Assembly (NCBI GenBank): GCA_029961685.1
Contig: JARWKL010000008.1
Span: 28,521,619-28,585,618 of the forward strand
Source: Aristolochia californica
Taxonomy: Eukaryota; Streptophyta; Magnoliopsida; Piperales; Aristolochiaceae
DNA length: 64,000 bases
Direction: 5' to 3'
Shown here: piece by piece, positions 46,016 through 54,016 of the stretch
Numbering within the stretch: position 1 is the stretch's first letter
How the letters are laid out: every line of letters begins with the position of its first letter
The notes under the pieces: generated by a model
Database searches by the model: none
What the model was told of the DNA's origin: nothing
What the model saw: the letters and a program-made list of their open reading frames with translations, nothing else
Program-made: the position numbers and the translations under genes

Positions 46016-48422
46016 GGGCAAGTGTAGGCTAAGTGTTCTGTCTGACAAAACATTAAAAGATAGAAGCGTTTTAGGAACTACCTTCTGGACGTTTTTACAA
46101 CTATCTTTTCCTTCTCTTACGATTGCTTTCATGCTTATACTTTTCATAATATTAGGCATCATTCTTGTTACCTTAATACTTACTGCTTTCATTGTGTGTT
46201 GAGTATTTTAGTTTTTGTTCATATTTACTACTTTATTTTAAGACGTTATTGCAGAAAGGTATATAAGGCTGGAAACTACTGGGTGAGGGCTAAGCCCTGA
46301 CAAACGCCTCTGCCTCAGTTGAGCCAAGCGTTGCTCTCGGTTGTCACAAGGCCACTGTAGCTTTTTATATATATTTGGTTAATTAATAAGATAATAAAAC
46401 GGTTTTTGAGATTTGTTTTGCGAATATTACCTATATATTACTTATACTTAGGATTATTATATAATGCCTTAAGAGATTATTGTGCAATATCATAGGAACT
46501 TATAGCTACATATTGTTCTTGGTAATAATAGCATTAGAATTATTTGGATATTTTATATTTCTCCCAAAACAATTAGATAATCTTTTAGCCTCTGATATAT
46601 TCTTATTCCTGTATATTTTAGCCTGAATCATAGATAGAACCTTAGATACATCATTTTTATCTTTATAGCTTTAACAATAGTCTTCTGTAATTTAGTTATC
46701 TTTAGTTTTGTCTGTTTTACCTTATCTTTATTTTCATACAGAAGATTTGTAGAGACTCCTAGGCAAATATTTATACGTAGAGGACAAGTAATTAGAAGAA
46801 CCCCAAATAATTCACCTCTAAATACTCCAGATTAAAGCAGATTAAAGTAGTACCGCTCCGAATTGGTATCTAGAGGGAAGGGAGAGAGGGAGGGAGGGAG
46901 GCTAAGTGTTCTGACAGAACATTAAAAGACAGAAGCGTTTTAGGAACTACCTTCTGGCTAAGTGTTCTGACAGAACATTAAAAGACATAAGCATTTTAGG
47001 AACTACGTTCTGGAAGTTTTTACAATTATCTTTTCCTTCCCTTACGATTGCTTTCATGCTTATACTTTTCATAATATTAGGTATCGTTCTTGTTACGTTA
47101 ATACTTACTGCTTTTATTGTGTGTTGAGTATTTTCGTTTTTGTTCATATTTACTACTTTATTTTAAGACGCTATTATAGAAAGGTCTAGAAGGTTGGAAA
47201 CTACTGGGTGAGGGCTAAGCCCTGACAAACACCTCTGCCTTAGTTGAGCCTAGCGTTGCTCTCGGTTGTCACAACGCCGCTGTACCTTTTTATGTGTATT
47301 TGGTTAATTAATAAGATAATAAAACATTTTTTGAGATTTGTTTTGCGAATATTACCTATATATTACTTATACTTAGGATTATTATAAAATACCTTAAGAG
47401 ATTGTTGTGCAATATTATAGGAACTTATAGCTACATATTGTTCTTGGTAATAATAGCATTAGAATTATTTGGATGTTTTATATTTCTCCCAGAACAAGTA
47501 GATAATCTTTTAGCCTCTGATATATTCTTATTCCTTAATATTTTAGCCAGAATCATAGATAGAACCTTAGATACATGATTTTTATCTTTATTGCTTAGCA
47601 ATAGTCTACTGTAATTTTGTTATCTTTAGTTTTGTCTGTTTTACCTTATCTTTATAATCATACAGAAGATTTGTAGAGACTCCTAGGCAAATATTTATAC
47701 CTAGAAGACAAGTAATTAGAAGAACCCCAAATAATTCACCTCTAAATACTCCAGATTAACGCAGATTAATGTAGTACCCCTCCGAATTGGTATCTAGAGG
47801 GAGGGAGGGAGGCAGGGAGGGAGGGAGGGAGGCTTAGTGTTCAGACAGAACATTAAAGACAGAAGCGTTTTAGGAACTACCTTCTGGAAGTTTTTACAAC
47901 TATCTTTCCTTCTCTTACGATTGCTTTCATGCTTATACTTTTGATAATATTAGGCATCGTTCTTGTTACCTTAATACTTACGGCTTTTATTGTGTGTTGA
48001 GTATTTTCGTTTTTGTTCATATTTACTACTTTATTTTAAGACGTTATTGCATAAAGGTATATAAGGCTGAAACTACTGGGTGAGGGCTAAGCCTTGACAA
48101 ACGCCTTTGCCTCAGTTGAGCCAAGCGTTGCTCTCAGTTGTCACAACGCCGCTGTACCTTTTTATGTATATTTTGTTAATTAATAAGATAATAAAACAGT
48201 TTTTCATATTTGTTTTGCGAATATTACCTATATATTACTTATACTTAGGATTATTATGCAATATCATAGGAACTGATAGCTACATATTGTTCTTGGTAAT
48301 TATAGCATTAGAATTATTTATATATTTTATATTCTCCCAGAACAAGTAGATAATCTTTTAGCCTCTGATATATTCTTATTCCTTAATATTTTAGCCAGAA
48401 TCATAGATAGAACCTTAGATAC

Positions 48423-48608
48423 ATGATTTTTATCTTTATAGCTTTAACAATATTCTTCTGGAATTTAGTTATCTTTAGTTTTGTCTGTTTTACCATATCT
48501 TTATATTCGTACATAAGATTTGTAGAGACTCCTAGGCAAATTATTATACCTAGAAGACAAGTAATTAGAAGAACCCTAAATAATTCACCTCTTAATACTC
48601 CAGATTAA
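48423..48608 (+). CDS. Hydrophobic leader ORF d (array E unit 3)
   Basis: Intact with five to six substitutions (TIFFWN, SYIRF, QIIIPRR), all leaving the hydrophobic helix and basic tail. Confidence 0.4.
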   Translation: MIFIFIALTIFFWNLVIFSFVCFTISLYSYIRFVETPRQIIIPRRQVIRRTLNNSPLNTPD

Positions 48609-49337
48609 AGCAGATTAAAGTAGTACCCTTCCGAATTGGTATCTAGAGGGAGGGAGGGAGGGAGGCTAAGTGTTCTGACAGAACATTAAAGACAGAAGTG
48701 TTTTAGGAACTACCTTCTGGCTAAGTGTTCTGACAGAAAATTAAAAGACAAAAACGTTTTAGGAACTACCTTCTGTAAGTTTTTACAACTATCTTTTCGT
48801 TCTCTTACGATTGCTTTCATGCTTATACTTTTCATAATACTAGGCATCGTTCTTGTTACCTTAATACTTACTGCTTTTATTGTGTGTTGAGTATTTTCGT
48901 TTTTGTTCATATTTACTACTTTATTTTAAGACGTTATTATAGAAAGGTATATAAGGCTGGAAACTACTGGGTGAGGGCTAAGCCCTGACAAACGCCTTTG
49001 CCTCAGTTGAGCCAAGCGTTGCTCTTGGTTGTCACAACGCCGTTGTACCTTTTTATGTATATTTAGTTAATTAATAAGATAATAAAACAGTTTTTGAGAT
49101 TTGTTTTGCGAATATTACCTATATATTACTTATACTTAGGATTATTATATAATACCTTAAGAGATTATTGTGCAATATGATTGGAACTTATAGGTACATA
49201 TTGTTCTTGGTAATAATAGCATTAGAATTATTTGGATATTTTATATTTCTCCCAGAACAAGTTGATAATCTTTTAGCCTCTGATATATTCTTATTCGTTA
49301 ATATTTTAGCCAGAATCATAGATAGAACCTTAGATAC

Positions 49338-49523
49338 ATGATTTTTATCTTTATAGCTTTAACAATAGTGTTCTGTAATTTAGTTATCTTTAGTTTTGTC
49401 TGTTTTACCTTATCTTTATATTCATACAGAAGATTTGTAGAGACTCCTAGGCAAATATTTATACCTAGAAGACAAGTAATTAGAAGAACCCCAAATAATT
49501 CACCTCTAAATACTCCAGATTAA
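49338..49523 (+). CDS. Hydrophobic leader ORF d, consensus form (array E unit 4)
   Basis: Consensus sequence, intact, last unit before the array gives way to protease and primer-site sequence. Confidence 0.4.
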   Translation: MIFIFIALTIVFCNLVIFSFVCFTLSLYSYRRFVETPRQIFIPRRQVIRRTPNNSPLNTPD

Positions 49524-49639
49524 AGCAGATTAAAGTAGTACCCCTCCGAATTGGTATCTAGAGGGAGAGAGAGAGAGGGAGGGAGGGAGAGAGAGAGAGA
49601 GTGAGATGGAGAGAGAGAGAGAGCAGCCTATCCATAATA

Positions 49640-50000
49640 GGATACATAACACTAAGTTAGAAATTATGGCCAGAAAAATAGAAAACTGTGAATTACTCTC
49701 CTCAAATATAGATTAGATACAATCGAAAAAGACTCCTTTGATGGGATTACTGTTGGCATAGAAGACCCAGAAACTTTTTACGTTCGCAACCAAGACATAT
49801 CTTTTTCTAGCATACTTGTCAGGGCCAAGATTGTTTTCCCTAATAAACAATCCTTAATATTAGATGCCTTAGTAGACTCTGGTTGTACAAAATGTATCAT
49901 CCATAGAAGACTCGTTCCCCCTCGATGAAGGAAAGATCCAATTCTTTACCAACTGCTCCAGTTTTTCTGGATCTTATTCTTTACCTTTGAAATGGGTTAG
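49640..50000 (+). pseudogene. Second, divergent protease fragment (copy E)
   Basis: Follows the last G/GA tract of array E. It reads NTKLEIMARKIENC, loses about 16 bp in the coiled coil, and continues to ALVDSGCTKCIIHRRLVPP with the DSG triplet kept. An internal deletion then removes the segment between VPP and DEGKIQFFTNCSSF. Many synonymous-looking differences from the other copies mark it as a separate viral lineage. Confidence 0.75.
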
Positions 50001-50004
50001 AGCA

Positions 50005-50140
50005 TTGCTAATATACTTTTATGTATTATGTATTAAACACACACCATCTATAAAACTTAGGAAACAATAAACGCAGTAAGTATTAAAGCGATAAGAACAA
50101 TTCCTAAGGTTATGAAAAGCACAAGCATAGAGATTTTTTT
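50005..50140 (-). pseudogene. Reversed hydrophobic leader ORF a piece
   Basis: On the minus strand it encodes MLVLFITLGIVLIALILTAF, the counterpart of the MLILFIILGIVLVTLILTAF frame found forward in every array unit. It shows that this viral lineage too has a turn-around at the leader. Confidence 0.6.
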
Positions 50141-50191
50141 AGGTTCCTATATATTCTTAATTATTAATATTATAGTTAGAATCGTAGATAC

Positions 50192-50377
50192 ATGATCTTT
50201 GTCTTTATAGCCTTAGTAATAGTTTTCTGTAATTTGGTTATTTTTAGTTTTATCTGTTTTACTTTGTCTTTATATTCTTATAGAAGATTCGTAGAAACCC
50301 CTAGGCAAATCTTTATACCTAGAAGACAAATAGTAAGGAGACCTGCAAATCATTCAGCTTTAAATACTCCAGATTAA
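50192..50377 (+). CDS. Hydrophobic leader ORF d next to intact primer site
   Basis: Non-array copy, diverged from the array consensus (MIFVFIALVIVFCNLVIFSF, then RRQIVRRPANHSALNTPD). It ends 18 bp before a perfect tRNA-Met primer site, so it shows the native place of this frame at the 3' end of the viral leader. The many differences from the array copies keep the frame, the hydrophobic helix and the basic tail, which hints at selection on the protein before integration. Confidence 0.5.
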   Translation: MIFVFIALVIVFCNLVIFSFICFTLSLYSYRRFVETPRQIFIPRRQIVRRPANHSALNTPD

Positions 50378-50395
50378 TCAGTACCCCCTCCAAAT

Positions 50396-50407
50396 TGGTA
50401 TCAGAGC
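50396..50407 (+). promoter_or_regulatory. tRNA-Met primer binding site (intact)
   Basis: TGGTATCAGAGC, the sequence complementary to the 3' end of initiator tRNA-Met that primes minus-strand DNA synthesis in caulimovirids and many plant LTR elements. It lies 18 bp after the stop of leader ORF d and just before an ORF1-like frame. In the arrays the matching place reads TGGTATCTAGAGGG or TGGTATCTACAGGG, or is deleted. Confidence 0.88.
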
Positions 50408-50412
50408 CCTAA

Positions 50413-50577
50413 GACCTGGAACCCTCCAAAAAACTAGATTATTTAGACCTTAGACTTCCATCAAGATTTGAGATAAAATATATAGGACCTAATTCCCTTA
50501 GGTGTCATTTCAACAGTGAAGAACATATTTTACACGGGAATAATCCCCAATTAATACTATCACAGATCTTATTATAA
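50413..50577 (+). CDS. ORF1-like frame without AUG
   Basis: A 54-codon open frame directly after the primer site, DLEPSKKLDYLDLRLPSRFE and onward to LILSQILL-stop, preceded by a stop at 50410 and without any ATG. Rice tungro bacilliform virus ORF I is known to start at a non-AUG codon at the same relative place. The order (primer site, ORF1-like, coiled-coil ORF2-like, ORF3) fits a badna/tungrovirus plan. The protein itself is not recognised. Confidence 0.4.
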   Translation, partial: DLEPSKKLDYLDLRLPSRFEIKYIGPNSLRCHFNSEEHILHGNNPQLILSQILL

Positions 50578-50848
50578 GTCTAGGTAATAATCTTCAAACA
50601 AAGTAACTGAAAAAGAATTCACTTTAACTAAGATACAAGACGAAATTAAGACTTTAAAATTAAAAACAGAAAAACTCTCTGAGAATTTAGACTATCTAAA
50701 AAGTAGTAAAGGATCACAACAAAATATTGATAAAGAAATAGATTTAATATCCCAGAAATTGAAAGGCATCACAATAGAACCCAAAACCTCCTCAGCTAAA
50801 AAACCATGGCACTTTCACAGCAAGGTGAAGGATTTACCTCGGAAATAG
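50578..50848 (+). pseudogene. Coiled-coil ORF2/VAP-like frame
   Basis: From 50603 the frame encodes a heptad-type coiled coil (IQDEIKTLKLKTEKLSENLD, then NIDKEIDLISQKLKGI) and a basic tail (SSAKKPWHFHSKVK), ending with TAG at 50846-50848. Virion-associated proteins (ORF2/ORF3 products) of caulimovirids combine a coiled coil and a basic nucleic-acid-binding tail. A one-base shift near 50602 separates it from its probable start. It overlaps the movement-protein ATG at 50806 by 43 bp. Confidence 0.5.
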
Positions 50849-51627
50849 AAAGTTCTTCTAGAAATCTTAATATAAAAGACAGAATAACAGGAAGGAGAAG
50901 TATAGACCAAAGAGATATACAATTAGACGAAATAATAGATATAGATCAAGACATTACTATATTTAGCAATAACCAATTAAACCTTCTTAACCCCAGACAA
51001 TTATATAGAACATGACCATTAAACTTTAATACCGGATTATTTAGACATTACCGAGAAATCCAGATTAGTTGTGTAGGACAAGATTCTGTTAACATTAACT
51101 TAATAGCAGAACAAGCCTTTAAAGAAATAGGGGTAAAAGGATTCATTTAGGTCTGATTGTAATAGGGGTAAAAGGATTAGGACGAAAACATCTAGGAACT
51201 AAAACCTTACTTAGTATCTACGATGATAGATGGGCAGACCCTAAAAAGGCAATGTTAGGAATCACTGAGGTAGATATGAATCAAAATGGAGGAATATTTT
51301 ATTGCTCCCCAGACTTCCTTATTGGAATACAAGATTTTAGAAAATATATCAAAATAGGTATTCAGACAAAAGGATATGAATCCTTTGTAGGAAACAATCT
51401 TTTATTGTGTATTGAATTCTTAGGAAGGTGTACTTGTTCTGGCACTACTAGGTTCAAGGTTAAAATAGATGATGTAGTTAATTTAATAGGAAACAAAGGA
51501 ATAAAATTAATTAAGCCTATTAAATATTTTCCAGACATTTTAGTAGAATTGGAATGGAACCTTAAATTTATAGAAGAAAAAATAATCAGTCCTGAAGAAA
51601 GTATCATGTACACAGATACTAAAGGTA
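50806..51627 (+). pseudogene. Movement protein with native start (copy E)
   Basis: The only copy with its own ATG (CCATGGCACTTTCAC, a good plant start context). Frame 1 runs to TGA at 51013 (CAT/TGA where A has GGA) and, ignoring it, to the shared frameshift near 51135. The second frame is open from 51252 through MNQNGGIFYCSPDF and [11 protein letters not shown] to YTDTKG, where it joins the unrecognised minus ORF region. This shows the MP is the first domain of ORF3. Confidence 0.82.
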
Positions 51628-51629
51628 AA

Positions 51630-52064
51630 TCATGGGCATCCAAACAAGAGAATCGATCTTTTAGTCCCATTCCACTTCTTGGGTAAATCTTCCTCAACGT
51701 CCGTCATTTCTGAATAACTGGTGCGCCCAACACTGTCAATAATACCATACGGTTTGACATTGTGCACAGCCCCTTTAGGGAAAAACCTCGCGGAAGGGAG
51801 CCAGTCCTGGTTATGAAAAAGCTGAGTCTCATCCCGCTTCGACCACAGATCGTAGCCTCCAGAAAATTGAGACCTGTTAGCCAAAGCCTTCAATTGCTCG
51901 TCGGCTTTGCTGGAAAAGAGAGTTGGGGCTCGCTCAACGGCCTCCCACGGTCGCTGAAGCTCAGAAACTGCGGCTCTAAGTTCCGCCCTCTGCCTCATTT
52001 CTAAAATCTGGCACTCACGGCAAAGACGGGCCTTTAGGAGCTGTTTGGCTTTTTGGGCCTGCAT
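51630..52064 (-). CDS. Unrecognised minus-strand ORF, 144 aa (copy E)
   Basis: Fully open. Its 3' end abuts the movement protein of copy E at 51628, because the intervening module is missing here. Confidence 0.35.
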   Translation of the reverse strand: MQAQKAKQLLKARLCRECQILEMRQRAELRAAVSELQRPWEAVERAPTLFSSKADEQLKALANRSQFSGGYDLWSKRDETQLFHNQDWLPSARFFPKGAVHNVKPYGIIDSVGRTSYSEMTDVEEDLPKKWNGTKRSILLFGCP

Positions 52065-52280
52065 CCGCTTCCACTGCCATTTCGAGACTCTGCAGAGGTA
52101 GGTACAAGGCCCCCCACCCAGTTTGTCACGAGGTCAGATGAGCCCAAACTCACTTGGGCTAGCGGAACTCCAACTCCCGTGATGGCCTACCTTCAATTCG
52201 TCAAAGGTAGTACAGCCTCTCACCCCTTAGATCAACGTTGCAAACTCCTTCCTCTCAAATGAAGCATGAGCAATGAAAAG

Positions 52281-52545
52281 ATAGAAAGACAATGGAATAG
52301 GAAGAGAAAGTAAACTTGTATTAATACTAGAGAAGATTACAAGGAGTGACCGTCCAAGGTGGAAGGCCAGCACTCTACAAAAACTCTCCCTCTCGTCTAT
52401 GCTGAATGAATCTACAAGGGTTGAATGCCTTGGTATTTATAGGCTTCAACCCCTCCCTTCTCTCATGCTTCCGTCCAATGAGAGCAGAGATCCTCCCTTA
52501 TAAAATCTCCTTGATTTGATCCTCCATTCAAATCCCTTGATTTGC
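52281..52545 (-). promoter_or_regulatory. LTR-like promoter region (copy F)
   Basis: Minus-strand TATAAATA intact at 52441-52434. All six copies therefore keep the box. Confidence 0.5.
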
Positions 52546-52836
52546 TCCTTTTTCTTAAAATTCGTTTTACCATTGTTATTTTCCTTAGTCACTTTGTTAG
52601 CCGAATCATTCTTTCTCTCATATTCGGTTAACTTTTCAGCATTAGATAAAGCTGAAGCTAATGTCTTTACTTCCCGTGGGCTGAGCAAGAATTGAGAAGA
52701 CGGGAAGTAAAGACATTAGCTTCAGCTTTATCTACTGCTGAAAAGTTAACCGAATATGAGAGAAAGAATTATTCGGCTAACAAAATGCCTAAGGAAAATA
52801 ACAATGGTAAAACAAATTTTAAGAAGAAGGAGAAAG
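52546..52836. repeat. Palindrome of Ty3 gag pieces, loop orientation 2 (copy F)
   Basis: Loop at 52676-52701 is an exact reverse complement of the copy A loop (396-421). The right arm leads into the longest undamaged stretch of the gag C-terminus. Confidence 0.85.
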
Positions 52837-54010
52837 GGGAGAAGAAGTCATGGGCAAAGGACGCCAAGGCTAGGCCGGAAGAGAAGAAACAAGGGGACAA
52901 ACAAAAAAAGGTCCATTGTTTCATATGCGAGGGATTGTCTTAGAAAGAGGTTCCTCAATGCTGCTCAAACTGAGGTGAACAATGGAAGGATTGAGCCTAG
53001 GTTGGGCTCCTTAACACTTCTCCATGCTGTTGTCCGTTCAAAGGAGGAGAAGGTTGCTCCACTTCTGGTAAGACCCTTAAGAGAACATCTTTTTATCTCT
53101 CTAACACTTGCTGGACGTATTGTTAGAGCAGTGGTGGACACTGGCGCCACCCACAACTTCCTTTCGTCGGAGGAGGCTAGGCGCCTAAATATACGAGGAG
53201 AGAAAGATGGGAGCAAAATGAAAGCTGTAAATTCTGCTGCTCGTGAAGTCCAAGGCATTGCCAAGAACGTCCCGGTGGAGATAGGCAAGTGGGTTGGATT
53301 TCTGAATTTTACTATTGTTGTCATGGATGATTTCAATGTGATTTAGGGAATAGAGTTTTTCACGGTTTGTAAGGCATTTGTAATGCCGCATGTTGGGGTA
53401 ATGGGGATTATGGACGAGCAAAGTCCTTGTACTATTTCTGAACTTGACAACAATGATGTAACAAAAAAGGACTTAATGCTATCAGCCCTCTAGCTTAAGA
53501 AAGGTCTTAAGCAAGGCTGCTCTACTTACATTGCTTTTATTTGTGCTGGTAGAGGTCATGCCTACCCCTAAAGAGATACAAGCCGTACTGCATGAATATA
53601 GAGATGTCATGCCTGAACAACTTCCAGCGAGGTTACCACCTAGGAGAGGGGTGGACCATTGCATAGAGCTTGAGCCCGGAGTAAGAAAGCCAGTACAAGC
53701 ACCATACCGATTGGCGCCCAAAGAGCTGGATGAACTGCGAAGACAACTCAGTGAGCTGTTGGACGCTGGGTTCATAAGGCCAAGCAAAACACCTTATGGG
53801 GCCCCTATACTGTTTCAGACTAAGAAGGATGGAAGTATGAGACTATGCATCGATTGTAGGGCGCTCAACAAGGTAACTATAAAGAATAAGTACCCTATTC
53901 CTCTTATTGCAGATCTCTATGATCAATTGAAAGAGGCGCAAGTTTTCTCCAAATTGGATTTGCGAAGTGGTTTTTAAAAAATTCGGATTGCTGAAGGAGA
54001 CGATCTGAAG
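52692..54010 (+). pseudogene. Ty3/gypsy gag, protease and early RT (copy F)
   Basis: Gag C-terminus with half knuckle CFICEG (to 52943). Protease AVVDTGATHNFLSSEEARRL with DTG intact, then DFNVI followed by a TAG where copy E has TTG. From 53531 the pre-RT and RT fingers are open for 148 codons, including [20 protein letters not shown], which copy E has lost by a 2-bp deletion. It stops at [13 protein letters not shown], where sequence decays and meets inverted virus at about 54010. Confidence 0.83.
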
Positions 54011-54016
54011 AATCTA

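Larger units (their letters stand above)
46028..49622 (+). repeat. Leader-repeat array E (4 units)
   Basis: Units 46028-46901, 46902-47832, 47833-48663 and 48664-49622. The last unit ends in a mixed (GGGA)/(GA) tract (49562-49622) that leads directly into another copy of the viral protease start (from 49640). Unit 47833 lacks about 25 bp around ATACCTTAAGAGATT. The second unit has TCTAGAAG where the others have TATATAAG, so that promoter copy is probably dead. Confidence 0.9.
38873..52280. repeat. Composite repeat copy E, long form with LINE
   Basis: Fifth direct copy, about 13.4 kb. It holds the longest Ty3 stretch (gag, protease, RT, start of RNase H), the LINE insertion, a full coat-protein region, four leader units, and the most complete viral 5' region with an intact primer site. 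At 51628 the movement protein joins straight to the sequence found near 9215 in copy A, so the microsatellite, LINE 3' end and TAGGGGTG element of A-D are absent. Confidence 0.88.
52281..54010. repeat. Composite repeat copy F, broken
   Basis: Sixth direct copy, made only of the LTR-like promoter, the gag palindrome and Ty3 sequence up to the early RT domain. It ends near 54010 against an inverted viral coat-protein region, which closes the direct-repeat block. Confidence 0.85.

Noticed and set aside
1240..49000. Repeated minus-strand frames of 60-101 codons starting MNKNENTQHTIKAVSIKV in almost every array unit
   Set aside because: They are antisense to hydrophobic ORF a and the zinc-knuckle remnant. 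Their conservation follows from recent duplication of the DNA, and the diverged copies of the leader (50005-50140, 55980-56100) do not keep the frame.
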